From assembly GCF_022662375.1 (NCBI RefSeq), contig NZ_JAKNQL010000001.1:744001-808000 (forward strand): DNA of 64,000 nucleotides, written 5' to 3'. The stretch's first letter is position 1; the number at the start of each line of letters is the position of its first letter. The stretch comes from Pseudomonas sp. CROZ-RG-20F-R04-15 (lineage in GTDB: Bacteria > Pseudomonadota > Gammaproteobacteria > Pseudomonadales > Pseudomonadaceae). The position numbers and the translations under genes were made by a program. Positions 51,173-60,517 of the stretch are shown in pieces. The notes beneath the pieces were generated by a model. It did no database searches. It was given only the letters and a program-made list of their open reading frames with translations, and was not told the origin of the DNA.

Positions 51173-52093
51173 ATGAACCGAAATGAACTACGCAAGGCCG
51201 ACATCAACCTGATGGTGGTGTTCGAGACCTTGATGCTCGAACGCAACGTGACCCGGGCCGCCGAGAAACTGTTTCTCGGCCAGCCGACCATCAGTTCGGC
51301 GCTTAACCGCTTGCGCACGATGCTTAACGATCCGCTGTTCATCCGCGTCGGTCACCGCATGGAACCGACCGCCCGCGCCGAAGATATTTTCCGCCATCTC
51401 AAACCCGCACTGGATTCGCTGTCGGTGGCGCTGAGCCTGACCCGCGATTTCGACCCGGCCGTCAGCACCATGACGTTCCGCATCGGCCTGTCCGATGACG
51501 TCGAATTCGGCCTGCTGCCGCCGCTGTTGCGCGCGTTGCGTCAGGAAGCGCCGAATGTGGTGTTTGTGGTGCAACACGTCGATTACTGGCGAATTCCCGA
51601 TCTGCTGGCGGCGGGCGACATCACGGTCGGCATCAGTCAGACCCGTGGTCTGCCGGCCAACGCCAAACGCAAACTGTTGCGGCACATCCAGCCGAGCATC
51701 CTGCGCGCCGACGCCAGCGACACACCGCTGACACTGGATGAATATTGCGCGCGTCCGCACGTACTGGTTTCGCACACGGCCAATGTCAGTGGTTTTGCTG
51801 ATGAGTGGCTGGCGGAGCTCGGTCGTACCCGTCAGGTGGTGCTGTCGGTGCCGCAATATAGCGCGTTGCCGGCGCTGCTGGCCGGTACTGATCTGATCGC
51901 CAGCCTGCCGGATTACACCGCGGCCGCCATGGCCACCTCCGGGCTACTGTTCAAGGAACCGTTTCCGTTCAAGACGCCAACGCTGGATCTGTCGATGGTC
52001 TGGCTCAGCCACGTGGACAGTGACCCGGCCGAGCGCTGGTTGCGTTCCAGGCTGGAGCAGTTCATGAGCGAACGGCCGCTGACCCCAGTCTGA
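51173..52093 (+). CDS. LysR family transcriptional regulator
   Basis: A 306-residue LysR-type protein. N-terminal winged helix at about 8-66 (LMVVFETLMLERNVTRAAEKLFLGQPTISSALNRLRTML), effector domain from about 95. The protein is of the subgroup with DPLFIRVGHRMEPTARA. Target not deducible; nearest genes are the DUF6311 operon upstream and a CHMI-type isomerase 180 bases downstream. Confidence 0.9.
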   Translation: MNRNELRKADINLMVVFETLMLERNVTRAAEKLFLGQPTISSALNRLRTMLNDPLFIRVGHRMEPTARAEDIFRHLKPALDSLSVALSLTRDFDPAVSTMTFRIGLSDDVEFGLLPPLLRALRQEAPNVVFVVQHVDYWRIPDLLAAGDITVGISQTRGLPANAKRKLLRHIQPSILRADASDTPLTLDEYCARPHVLVSHTANVSGFADEWLAELGRTRQVVLSVPQYSALPALLAGTDLIASLPDYTAAAMATSGLLFKEPFPFKTPTLDLSMVWLSHVDSDPAERWLRSRLEQFMSERPLTPV

Positions 52094-52110
52094 CGAACAT
52101 CACATACCGT

Positions 52111-52197
52111 GTGGGAGCGAGCTTGCTCGCGAACGCGGCGTATCAGGCACCTTAAGTGTCGCTGAACGACCGCATTCGCGAGCAAGCTCGCTCCCAC
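52111..52197. repeat. Inverted REP doublet (REPIN), AAGC variant
   Basis: GTGGGAGCGAGCTTGCTCGC (52111-52130) and its exact inverse ending at 52197, between the LysR gene and the isomerase gene. Confidence 0.92.
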
Positions 52198-52274
52198 ATT
52201 GGAAAGTCACCGGGAGGGTAGGACGGAGCTGTGCTATATGTACGAGCTTTCTGCCAAACCACCGGGGAACTGCA

Positions 52275-52640
52275 ATGCCACACCTGCATCTGGAATACAC
52301 CGCCAACCTGCCGCAGTTGAACGCCGACGTCGCGTTGATCCGCCTGAACAACACCCTGGTGGGCTCCGGGCAGTTCGCGGCGGAGTTCGATATCAAAAGT
52401 CGCGCGGTGAAAGTCGAAACGTTCAAGGTCGGCACCGCCATGGCCGAGCGCGGTTTCGTCTATGTGAAGCTGGCTTTGCTCAGCGGGCGTTCGGCGCAGA
52501 TCAAGAAACAGTTGTCAGAAAGCCTGTTGGCCGTCTTGCAGGACTTGTGCGAATGGCCGGCCGGCGTCGAAGTGCAGCTGTGTGTTGAACTGGTCGACAT
52601 GGATCGCGAGTCCTACAGCAAAACCGCGATTGGCGCGTAG
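52275..52640 (+). CDS. 5-carboxymethyl-2-hydroxymuconate isomerase family protein
   Basis: A 121-residue protein of the CHMI (HpaF/HpcD) family, tautomerase superfamily. Residue 2 is Pro (MPHLHLEYTANL), the catalytic N-terminal proline after Met removal; FEIKSRAVKVE..-type and GFVYVKLALLSGRSAQIKKQLSE segments fit. In homoprotocatechuate breakdown it isomerises CHM, but no other genes of that pathway are near, so its physiological substrate is open. Confidence 0.88.
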   Translation: MPHLHLEYTANLPQLNADVALIRLNNTLVGSGQFAAEFDIKSRAVKVETFKVGTAMAERGFVYVKLALLSGRSAQIKKQLSESLLAVLQDLCEWPAGVEVQLCVELVDMDRESYSKTAIGA

Positions 52641-52643
52641 GAT

Positions 52644-53579
52644 TCAGGCCGTTTCCAGCTCGTTGCACACATTGACCACCTGCTCGCGCAACCACAGATT
52701 GGCGCTGTCCTGATCAACGCTTTGGCTCCACTGCATGTCCAGGGTAAAACCGGGCAAGCCGTTCGGCGCTTCACAGTGATTGAACACTGCTTCGTTGGTC
52801 AGCAAGCGCTGAATACGGCGGGGCAGGGTGAGGATGAAGTCAGTCCCGGTGATCATTTTCAATGCGGCGCTGTAGCTGTTCGAGCGCGCGACGATCTGGC
52901 GTTTCTGCGCCTGCCGCGCCAGCCAGCCGTCGACCATGTTGGTGGTCGATGTCCACGGTGTCGGAAACACATGCCGGCGTTCAGTGAAGGCTTGCAGGCT
53001 CAGGCGTGGTTCCAGTGGCGTGGCGCGCTTGTCGAAGACGCAGACCAGATCATCCTCCAGCAACATCCGTGATTTGAGGTCAGTGTGATGGCGGTGGAAG
53101 TTGGGACCGAAGCTGATCACCAGATCGAGGCTGCCATCGCGCAACTCATCCGCCGGGACATCGGTTTCAAACTTGTGCATGTTGACCATCACCGGCAGGT
53201 CGTCGAAATCAAAACGTTTCAACAGGCGCGGCAGAATCAACTGTTCGAAGTATTCCGGGGCACAGATGTTGAAGGTGACGGCTTGTTGGGTCGGGTCGAA
53301 CGTGGGGGCGCCGGCGTGGCACAGGTTTATGCTTTCGAGGATCTTCTGCACATGGCCGTACATGCTGCTGGCCTTGTAGGTCGGACGCATACCGGTGCGG
53401 GTGTTGATGAACAGTTCGTCTTCGAAACTGGTGCGCAGTTTTTTCAGACAGTAACTGACGGTGGACTGGCTGACGAACAGGGTTTCCGACACATCGGTGA
53501 CGCTGCTTTGCTCATAAACGGCGACAAACACCATGAGGTCCTGCATGTCGAGCTTGCGTAGCAAGTTACTGTTCAGCAT
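52644..53579 (-). CDS. LysR family transcriptional regulator
   Basis: A 311-residue LysR-type regulator with the HTH in LMVFVAVYEQSSVTDVSETLFVSQSTVSYCLKKLRTSF (about 15-50) and an effector domain starting AVTFNICAPEYFEQLILPRLL. The unusual YEQSSVTDVSETL recognition region differs from the LysR at 51173, so they are not recent duplicates. It ends 3 bases from the convergent isomerase gene and its start faces the MFS exporter gene 176 bases away. Confidence 0.9.
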   Translation of the reverse strand: MLNSNLLRKLDMQDLMVFVAVYEQSSVTDVSETLFVSQSTVSYCLKKLRTSFEDELFINTRTGMRPTYKASSMYGHVQKILESINLCHAGAPTFDPTQQAVTFNICAPEYFEQLILPRLLKRFDFDDLPVMVNMHKFETDVPADELRDGSLDLVISFGPNFHRHHTDLKSRMLLEDDLVCVFDKRATPLEPRLSLQAFTERRHVFPTPWTSTTNMVDGWLARQAQKRQIVARSNSYSAALKMITGTDFILTLPRRIQRLLTNEAVFNHCEAPNGLPGFTLDMQWSQSVDQDSANLWLREQVVNVCNELETA

Positions 53580-53755
53580 CCGTTCTGTCTCGCTGTGCTC
53601 CTTGCGCTGAATCCGCGCAAACGTGTGCGAACGATCCTAACGGAACGATGGTGCCAGGACAAAGCCCTGTAGGACGTTTCACGGTCAGTTGTGGGACAGA
53701 AAGTTTTAGTAACACGACGTCGCCGATCAAAGCGCGCAAAGATGGCCAGAGGCCT

Positions 53756-54949
53756 TTAGCTTGATCCCCGAAAGTGCCGCACGTAATGCCGAGGATCGAA
53801 GCGCCACACCATCAGCAACATCAAACCCATCACCGCCATCAATGACCACCAGGCCCCTTCGAAGCTGCCGAGTCGATCGCGGATCATTCCGGCCAACAAC
53901 GGTGAGAGGCCAGCGATCAAATAGCCGATACCCTGCACGAAAGCGACCAGGCCCCCGGCACGTTGCGGATTGTCGAGGTGGTCGAGAGCGACGATCAGAC
54001 TCATCGGAAACAGACCGCCGATACCCAGACCCAACAGGCAGGGCCATAGCAGGCTGAAGTGTTGCGGGCTGAGGATCAGGCCGCAAAACCCGGCGATGAT
54101 CAGCGTCAGCAGCGCCATCAGAATCACCCGTCGATCCCGGCTGCGATTGGCGATAGCAGGAACCACCAGGCCGGAAATCACCTCCATGGCCGTCAGAAAA
54201 CCTAACAGCAGCCCGGCGTTTTGTTCGCTCCAGCCTTTTTCCACGTAGTACGGGGCGAGCCAGGCCAGCACACAGGTGTAGGACGCCGTACCCAACCCAA
54301 AGAAAACCGCCAGTAGCCAGGCGCGAGGATTGCTGAAGAAGCGATCCTCACGCTTTGCCAACCCCATGGAGGGCAGATGGCGGCGTTGCGACCAGCAGAA
54401 CACCAGTGCGAGCAAAGCAAGGATTGCCCAGATTGCCAGACCGTTGCGCCAGCTGCCCGTTTGCGCCATGACCAGCGGTGCAAGCGAGGCGGCAATGGCT
54501 GCACCGCCCATGATCGAAGTGACGTACAAACCCATGCACAACGAGACGTTGTTGGCGAAGCGCGATTTGATCAACGCCGGCATCAATGCCTGAATCAGCG
54601 CAATGCCGATCCCGGCCAGCACGGCGCTGACGATCAGTTGAAATGCCGTGTCGATAAACAGCCGTGACAACGTTGCCAGCGCGATGATCAGCAATGACAG
54701 CAGCACCGTTCGTTGCTCACCCAAACGCTGACTGATGCCGAGGCCGACAAACATTGCCAGTCCCATGACCATTACCGGCAACATGGTCAGCAGTGCGGCG
54801 AGGCTGAAACTGAGTGCAATATCATTGCGAATCGCTGACAGCAGTGGACCGACCGCAGCCATCGACGGGCGCAGGTTGAGCGCAACGAGGATGATGGCGA
54901 GCATTAACCAGACAGCAGGACGGGCGGTGGCGCGGACGTTATCCATCAT
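53756..54949 (-). CDS. CynX/NimT-type MFS transporter
   Basis: A 397-residue major facilitator with 12 membrane segments, similar to the CynX cyanate/NimT nitroimidazole group: LNLRPSMAAVGPLLSAIRNDIALSF is the conserved first-loop region, with later GLGIGGLFPMSLIVALDHLDNPQRAGGLVAFVQGIGYLIAGLSPLLAG. Substrate unknown. Two adjacent ATG codons at 54949 and 54946 are possible starts after a weak AAGG. Confidence 0.88.
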   Translation of the reverse strand: MMDNVRATARPAVWLMLAIILVALNLRPSMAAVGPLLSAIRNDIALSFSLAALLTMLPVMVMGLAMFVGLGISQRLGEQRTVLLSLLIIALATLSRLFIDTAFQLIVSAVLAGIGIALIQALMPALIKSRFANNVSLCMGLYVTSIMGGAAIAASLAPLVMAQTGSWRNGLAIWAILALLALVFCWSQRRHLPSMGLAKREDRFFSNPRAWLLAVFFGLGTASYTCVLAWLAPYYVEKGWSEQNAGLLLGFLTAMEVISGLVVPAIANRSRDRRVILMALLTLIIAGFCGLILSPQHFSLLWPCLLGLGIGGLFPMSLIVALDHLDNPQRAGGLVAFVQGIGYLIAGLSPLLAGMIRDRLGSFEGAWWSLMAVMGLMLLMVWRFDPRHYVRHFRGSS

Positions 54950-55052
54950 CAAACCTTAGGGCGGGGCTGGTGATTAGGCGCGCAGCCGTCTAGTCCGGGC
55001 AAACCAGAAAATCCTGAGCAGTATTTAAAAACTCGATACCCCGCGACCCATG

Positions 55053-55139
55053 GTGGGAGCGAGCCTGCTCGCGAAAGTGGATGGTCTGCCACCGAAATAT
55101 TGGATGTGCCGACCTCTTCGCGAGCAGGCTCGCTCCCAC
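55053..55139. repeat. Inverted REP doublet (REPIN), AGGC variant
   Basis: GTGGGAGCGAGCCTGCTCGC (55053-55072) with GAA, and its inverse ending at 55139. It lies between the divergent MFS gene and eptA. Confidence 0.92.
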
Positions 55140-55219
55140 AATAAACAGCCGTGTTGTTTTTTCTGAATCAAAGCTGAACCATTCTCAAATACTTCACAAG
55201 TTTCTATGTATTGCCGAAA

Positions 55220-55236
55220 GCCAACTAATCGTTGGC
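55220..55236. terminator. Small hairpin with T run upstream of eptA
   Basis: GCCAAC, loop TAATC, GTTGGC followed by GTCTTTTT. It looks like a weak terminator on the plus strand, with no gene directly before it; it may be part of the eptA control region. Confidence 0.3.
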
Positions 55237-55284
55237 GTCTTTTTCACAAAAAATTGATGGTTGCCTGCTTAGCATTTGTACTGC

Positions 55285-55330
55285 CTTGGTTAATGAATTT
55301 TTCACAATCGAATTTTCATCATTAACCAAG
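55285..55330. promoter_or_regulatory. 12-bp inverted repeat before eptA
   Basis: CTTGGTTAATGA at 55285-55296 and TCATTAACCAAG at 55319-55330 are perfect reverse complements with a 22-base spacer, 30 bases before the eptA ATG. TTTTCAC occurs at 55241-55247 and 55299-55305 and TTTTCAT at 55313, resembling the core of the ColR site. Candidate operator or 5'-UTR hairpin. Confidence 0.45.
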
Positions 55331-55359
55331 GTTCTTCTTTTCAGGAATCGCCCACCTTT

Positions 55360-57009
55360 ATGTTGAAGTTAAAAGCCGCGCGCCCGGAATGGGTGACGTT
55401 GATCGCCAGCGCCTTTCTTTTGATCGGTTTCAATTTTGTCCTCTGGCAGCATCTCTTTGAAATCACTGCCGCCGATGGCCAAGGCATCGCCATGCGCGTG
55501 GCTTTCGGGGTGATGATTCTCGCGGCGTTCAACATCGTGCTGACGTTTATCGCTTTTCGGCCGGTGCTTAAGCCAGCACTGACGTTGATATTTTTGATCA
55601 GTGCCGGGGTGGCTTACTTCATGAGCCAATATGGCGTCATGATTGATGCGGGCATGTTGCGTAACTTTGCCGAGACCAATGCCACAGAAGTTCGCGACCT
55701 GCTGTCGTTGAAGTTGTTTGCCTATATTTTGTTTCTCGGAGTTTTGCCCTCCTGGTTGTTGTGGAAGTTGCCGGTTAATTATCGTCGCTGGCACCGTGAG
55801 TTGTTCAGCAAAGTTATTGTCAGTGTCGCCTCGGCAGCCGTTATCGGTGGTGTGGCCCTGGCCAACTACCAAGGGCTGTCTTCGCTGTTTCGCAACCACC
55901 ACGAAATTCGCCTGATGCTGGTGCCGAGCAACTACATTGGCGCGTCGGCCGGTTACCTGCGTGAGCAAGTGGTCTCTTCGCAGCAACCGTTCGTCAAGAT
56001 CGGTGAAGACGCCCAGCGCAATCCCGATTTGAAACTTCAGCCGCGCAAATCCCTGACCGTTCTGGTCGTGGGTGAAAGCGCTCGCGCAGAGAACTTCGGC
56101 ATCCTCGGCTATGACCGTGACACCACACCGAAACTCGACAAGGAAGCCGGGTTGATCGCCTTTACCGATGTGCATTCCTGCGGCACAGAGACGGCCGTTT
56201 CGGTGCCGTGCATGTTCTCCAACATGGGCCGCAAGGATTACGACGCCAGTAAGGCGAAAAATGAAGAAGGTCTGCTCGACGTGCTTAAACGTGCCGGTAT
56301 CGACGTGATCTGGCGCGACAACCAGTCTGGCTGCAAAGGCACTTGTGATCGAGTCACCCTGCAGGACGTCAGCAACCTGAAAGACCCGGCGCTGTGTGCC
56401 AACAGCGAATGCCGCGACGAAATCCTCCTGCAAGGCCTGCAAAGTTTCATCGATCATCTCGACAAGGACACCGTTCTGGTCCTGCACCAGATGGGCAGCC
56501 ACGGTCCGGAATACTTCAAGCGTTATCCGAAGGAATATGAGCACTTCACGCCTGTTTGTGAAAGTAACGCGCTGAACAATTGCAGTCGCGAAAGTATCGT
56601 CAACGGTTACGACAACACGCTGGTGTATACCGACCATGTGCTGTCGAGCCTGATCGATGTATTGCGCAGCAATCAGGACAAAGTCGACACCGCCATGTTG
56701 TATCTGTCGGACCACGGCGAGTCGCTGGGCGAATACAACCTGTTTCTGCATGGCACGCCTTACATGTTGGCGCCTGAGCAACAAAAGCATGTTGCGATGC
56801 TGGCGTGGTTCTCCGACAACTATCAGAAAGCCTACTCGGTCGACACTCATTGCCTGCAGATGAGCCGCGACAAACCGTTGAGTCAGGACAACCTGTTCCA
56901 CTCGATGCTTGGCCTGCTCGAGGTCAAGAGCAAGGTCTATCAGCCGGGTCTGGACATGTTCGCCGGTTGCCGCGGCGCGGTGATCGATGGCGTGTTGGCC
57001 AAGGACTGA
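55360..57009 (+). CDS. eptA: Lipid A phosphoethanolamine transferase
   Basis: A 549-residue inner-membrane enzyme adding phosphoethanolamine to lipid A, giving polymyxin resistance. Five N-terminal membrane segments (to about 190) precede the periplasmic alkaline-phosphatase-like domain: VVGESARAENFGILGYDRDTTP (metal Glu), catalytic Thr in SCGTETAVSVPCMFS, HQMGSHGPEYFKRYP and YLSDHGESLGE (metal Asp-His). Paired cysteines for disulfides are present. Alone between the REPIN/MFS gene and rnd. Confidence 0.92.
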   Translation: MLKLKAARPEWVTLIASAFLLIGFNFVLWQHLFEITAADGQGIAMRVAFGVMILAAFNIVLTFIAFRPVLKPALTLIFLISAGVAYFMSQYGVMIDAGMLRNFAETNATEVRDLLSLKLFAYILFLGVLPSWLLWKLPVNYRRWHRELFSKVIVSVASAAVIGGVALANYQGLSSLFRNHHEIRLMLVPSNYIGASAGYLREQVVSSQQPFVKIGEDAQRNPDLKLQPRKSLTVLVVGESARAENFGILGYDRDTTPKLDKEAGLIAFTDVHSCGTETAVSVPCMFSNMGRKDYDASKAKNEEGLLDVLKRAGIDVIWRDNQSGCKGTCDRVTLQDVSNLKDPALCANSECRDEILLQGLQSFIDHLDKDTVLVLHQMGSHGPEYFKRYPKEYEHFTPVCESNALNNCSRESIVNGYDNTLVYTDHVLSSLIDVLRSNQDKVDTAMLYLSDHGESLGEYNLFLHGTPYMLAPEQQKHVAMLAWFSDNYQKAYSVDTHCLQMSRDKPLSQDNLFHSMLGLLEVKSKVYQPGLDMFAGCRGAVIDGVLAKD

Positions 57010-57018
57010 GCTGATTCG

Positions 57019-57044
57019 GGCCCGTCACTCTGACCTGACGGGCC
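57019..57044 (+). terminator. Terminator hairpin after eptA
   Basis: GGCCCGTCA (57019-57027), 8-base loop, TGACGGGCC (57036-57044), then a moderately T-rich stretch. Ten bases after the eptA stop. Confidence 0.65.
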
Positions 57045-57172
57045 TGTCTGTTTCCTCTGTCAGACTATTCTTGCTCTTTGGCAGGACATTTCGTTACAGC
57101 TCTTGCCCTTCGCAGGCGCGTAAATCGCCGGTGGCGATATATACTGCGCGCCATTCTTCAAGGGAGAGCCGT

Positions 57173-58306
57173 GTGGCCATCGATATTCACTGGATTCGCG
57201 ACAACGAAAGCCTCGCGCAGTTTTGCGCCGAGTGGCAGCAGCTGCCGTTCGTTGCCCTCGACACCGAATTCATGCGGGTCGACACCTTCTACCCGATTGC
57301 CGGCCTGTTGCAGATTGGCGACGGCAAACGCGCCTACCTGATCGATCCGCTGACCATCAATGCCTGGCAACCGCTGGCCGCACTGCTGGAAAACCCGGCG
57401 GTGCTGAAAGTCCTGCACGCCTGCAGCGAAGACCTCGAAGTCCTGTTGCGCCTGACCGGCAGCCTGCCGGCGCCGATGTTCGATACGCAATTGGGCGCGG
57501 CTTATCTGAACCTCGGTTTCTCGATGGGCTATTCGCGGCTGGTGCAGGAAGTGCTCGGCATCGAGCTGCCGAAGGGCGAGACCCGTTCCGACTGGTTGCA
57601 ACGCCCGTTGTCCGATACGCAAATCAGCTACGCCGCCGAAGATGCCGTGCATCTGGCTGAGGTTTTCGTACAGCTGCGGCCGAAACTGTCTGACGAGAAA
57701 TTCGCCTGGGTGCTGGAGGACGGTGCCGAACTGGTCGCCAACCTGCGCCGCGAAACCGATCCTTACGAGGTTTATCGCGAAGCCAAACTGGCGTGGAAAC
57801 TCTCGCGCGCGCAACTGGCGGTACTGCGCGAATTGTGTGCATGGCGTGAAACCGAAGCCCGCGCCCGCGATCTGCCGCGCAACCGCATCGTCCGCGAGCA
57901 TTCGCTGTGGCCGTTGGCTCGGACGCAGCCGGATAACCTCGCCGCGTTGGGCAAGATCGAAGACATGCACCCGCGTACCGTGCGTCAGGACGGCCAGTTT
58001 CTGCTTGATCTGATCAAGCGCTCTGGCAGTGTGGGGCCTGATCAATGGCCGCCCGCTGTCGCGGAGCCATTGCCGATCGAGGCGGCTGCGTTGATCAAAC
58101 AACTGCGTGCATTGGGCCAGGCTGAGGCCGAGCGTCTGGGCATCGCCCCGGAACTGATGCTGCGCAAGAAAACCCTCGAAGCCCTGGTCAAAAGCGGCTT
58201 CCCCGAGGGTCCTTACCAATTGCCTGAGTCGTTGCGTGGCTGGCGCCGCGAACTCATGGGCCAGAAGCTGCTCGACAGCCTGGCCACCGCCGGAGAACAG
58301 CCTTGA
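57173..58306 (+). CDS. rnd: Ribonuclease D (GTG start)
   Basis: A 377-residue 3'-5' exonuclease for tRNA maturation. DEDD motifs: exo [15 protein letters not shown] (Asp30, Glu32), exo [12 protein letters not shown], exo [13 protein letters not shown]; then HRDC domains (about 210-290 and toward the end). The frame extends upstream to 56987, but the protein family begins here ([10 protein letters not shown]), and a GTG at 57173 with AGGGAG before it is the likely start. Confidence 0.92.
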   Translation: MAIDIHWIRDNESLAQFCAEWQQLPFVALDTEFMRVDTFYPIAGLLQIGDGKRAYLIDPLTINAWQPLAALLENPAVLKVLHACSEDLEVLLRLTGSLPAPMFDTQLGAAYLNLGFSMGYSRLVQEVLGIELPKGETRSDWLQRPLSDTQISYAAEDAVHLAEVFVQLRPKLSDEKFAWVLEDGAELVANLRRETDPYEVYREAKLAWKLSRAQLAVLRELCAWRETEARARDLPRNRIVREHSLWPLARTQPDNLAALGKIEDMHPRTVRQDGQFLLDLIKRSGSVGPDQWPPAVAEPLPIEAAALIKQLRALGQAEAERLGIAPELMLRKKTLEALVKSGFPEGPYQLPESLRGWRRELMGQKLLDSLATAGEQP

Positions 58307-58596
58307 AACGTATTTGTTCCATCTACCAAAGCTCCAAGCGCAGCGGCATGTACCTTTACGTGCTCAAGAGCGATGCGCTGGAGCGTGTGCCGGAAGCGCT
58401 GATGCTGGCGTTCGGCAAGCCGAAGCATTCCTTCGACCTCGTGCTGTCGCCCGAGCGCAAACTGGCCAGCGAAGACATCGTCGTGGTCCTGGAAAACCTC
58501 GACAAGCAGGGCTATCACCTGCAAATGCCGCCGGCCGAGGACGAATACATCGAGCACCTGCCCGAAGAGTTGCTGCGACGCAACGACCCGGTCTGA
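58303..58596 (+). CDS. YcgL domain protein (TTG start)
   Basis: A 97-residue YcgL-type protein ([55 protein letters not shown]) of unknown function. Its TTG overlaps the rnd stop as TTGA, with GGAG upstream, so it is translationally coupled to rnd, a common pairing in gamma-proteobacteria. It ends 105 bases before the next gene. Confidence 0.92.
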   Translation: MKRICSIYQSSKRSGMYLYVLKSDALERVPEALMLAFGKPKHSFDLVLSPERKLASEDIVVVLENLDKQGYHLQMPPAEDEYIEHLPEELLRRNDPV

Positions 58597-58701
58597 TCTG
58601 CGAGGCTCAGTTCTGAGTCTCGGTTTACCCTGGAACTGTTTTTACCGCGATGGCCGGCCAAAATCCGGCGGCCGTCTGCACGGTTTGCGAAAGGTTTGAA
58701 G

Positions 58702-59634
58702 ATGCGCGTTCTGATTGCTGAACACGACCACGCGATATACGCCCGGCTGCTGCGTCAGGCAGCGCCCGAGCTGGAAGTAATGACCAGTGGCGACTCCGCC
58801 GAACTGGCCCGTCAGGCCGCCGATTGCCCGGTGTGGCTGGGCCAGCCGGATCTGCTGGCGACCCTGTTGCGCCAAGGGCATCAGCCACAATGGCTGCAAT
58901 CGACCTGGGCCGGCATCACGCCGCTGCTCGCTGACGGCTTGCGCCGCGATTATCGCTTGACCCGTGCGGTAGGGATTTTCGGTCAGGTGATGGCTGAATA
59001 CGTGCTGACGTACATTCTTGGCCATGAGCGCGAAGTGCTGGCGCGACTGGTCAGCCAGGTCGAGCGCAAGTGGGACAATCGCAGCGGCCAGAGTCTTGTC
59101 GGACGCAAAGTGCTGATCGTCGGCACGGGCGACATCGGCCAGAGCGTGGCGCAGTTCCTGCTGCCATTCGGCATCGAGTTGTACGGCATTGCCAGCACTG
59201 CCCGCGAGCAAGCGCCGTTTGTCGAGGTCGGTTCGATGGCCGATCTGCCACGCCTGGTGGGCGAGGTGGATTACGTGGTCAATCTGCTGCCGAACACCGA
59301 GCACACCCACGATATCTACGACGCGGCGCTGTTCAAGCAATTCAAACCGACCGGGTTGTTCATCAACGCCGGACGCGGTGTCGCGGTGGTCGATGCTGAT
59401 CTGGTGGAAGCGCTGAAAGAAGGGCATCTGGCGGGGGCGGTGATCGACGTTTGCCGTCAGGAGCCACTGCCGCAGCGCCATCCGTTCTGGACGGCGTGGG
59501 GTTTGTTGCTGACCGGGCACAGCTCGGCACCGACGTCACCGGCGTTGATGGTGCAGCTGTTTGTCGAGAACCTAAAGGCGTATCAGGCGAGCGAAGCGTT
59601 GCGCGGGGAAGTGGATTTCGATCGCGGTTATTGA
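58702..59634 (+). CDS. D-isomer 2-hydroxyacid dehydrogenase (GhrA-like)
   Basis: A 310-residue NAD(P)-dependent dehydrogenase. The Rossmann motif VGRKVLIVGTGDIGQSVAQFL (about 133-153), the catalytic Arg in LPNTEHTHDIYD..NAGRGVAVVD, Glu in DVCRQEPLPQRHPFW and the GHSSAPTS segment in place of the catalytic His region fit the GhrA-type glyoxylate/hydroxypyruvate reductases. Substrate is inferred. AAGG lies 7 bases before the ATG at 58702. Confidence 0.88.
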   Translation: MRVLIAEHDHAIYARLLRQAAPELEVMTSGDSAELARQAADCPVWLGQPDLLATLLRQGHQPQWLQSTWAGITPLLADGLRRDYRLTRAVGIFGQVMAEYVLTYILGHEREVLARLVSQVERKWDNRSGQSLVGRKVLIVGTGDIGQSVAQFLLPFGIELYGIASTAREQAPFVEVGSMADLPRLVGEVDYVVNLLPNTEHTHDIYDAALFKQFKPTGLFINAGRGVAVVDADLVEALKEGHLAGAVIDVCRQEPLPQRHPFWTAWGLLLTGHSSAPTSPALMVQLFVENLKAYQASEALRGEVDFDRGY

Positions 59635-59650
59635 ATGTTCGCCGAATAAA

Positions 59651-59742
59651 ATGTGGGAGCGAGCCTGCTCGCGAAGGGGGAGTATCAGCCAACATCATCG
59701 TTGTCTGACACACCGCTTTCGCGAGCAGGCTCGCTCCCACAT
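59651..59742. repeat. Inverted REP doublet (REPIN), AGGC variant
   Basis: ATGTGGGAGCGAGCCTGCTC (59651 on) and its inverse ending at 59742, between the convergent dehydrogenase and nitroreductase genes. Confidence 0.92.
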
Positions 59743-59758
59743 TTGTTTTTGTGCTGGC

Positions 59759-60352
59759 TTAGAGGGTGAAGTCGCCTTCTGCCGCCAGTTCGTTCAGCGG
59801 ACGGCGTGGGCTCGGCTCTTCACGGGCTTGCAGGTATTCAGCCAGCGTTGCCTTGTCACCCAGTTTGCCAACGGCCACGGCAGCATGCAGCGCATAACCT
59901 TCAGGAATGTTCAGCTCCTTGCGGGTCAGTTCCTGATCGAAGCCGGCCATGCCGTGGGTGTGCCAGCCGCTGATGCTCGCCTGCAGCGCCAGATGGCCCC
60001 ACGCCGAACCGGTATCAAACGTGTGCCACAGCGCTGGAGTTTCTTCGCTGGCACCCGGTGCGGTGAAGGTGGTTTTCGACATCACGATCACCAGCGCCGA
60101 CGCATGCTGCGCCCAGCTGCGGTTGAACTCGTTCAACAGTCCCAGATAACGCTCCCAGTTCGGCGTATCGCGACGTGCATAGAGGAAACGCCATGGCTGC
60201 GAGTTGTACGCCGAAGGTGCCCAGCGCGCGGCCTCGAAGAAGCTCAGCAGGGTTTCTTCCGGAATCGCTTCCCCGGTGAAGGCGCGCGGCGACCAGCGGT
60301 TGGTGAATTGCGGGTGAATGGCGTAATCGGCAACGCGAGGGTTGGCACTCAT
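59759..60352 (-). CDS. Nitroreductase family protein
   Basis: A 197-residue FMN-dependent oxidoreductase. The N-terminal NRWSPRAFTGEAIPEETLLSFFEAARWAPSAYNSQPWRFLYARR is the typical FMN-phosphate site, and GLHLALQASISGWHTHGMAGFD-like sequence near the middle completes the fold. Physiological substrate unknown. ATG at 60350-60352; the frame to 60394 was rejected. Confidence 0.9.
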   Translation of the reverse strand: MSANPRVADYAIHPQFTNRWSPRAFTGEAIPEETLLSFFEAARWAPSAYNSQPWRFLYARRDTPNWERYLGLLNEFNRSWAQHASALVIVMSKTTFTAPGASEETPALWHTFDTGSAWGHLALQASISGWHTHGMAGFDQELTRKELNIPEGYALHAAVAVGKLGDKATLAEYLQAREEPSPRRPLNELAAEGDFTL

Positions 60353-60517
60353 CGAGAGATTCCTTGCTACGTTTGAGTCATGAATTCGAGGCAAAACCCT
60401 ACGTGGCGGCGATCAGGCTGACAAGCGCGATTTACCGACAGTCGCCAGCGCTTGGCCCGCAAGGCCTTGAGCACTAGACTGGCGGCCTTTTCACCACCTG
60501 ATGTTGATGTTTGAGCC

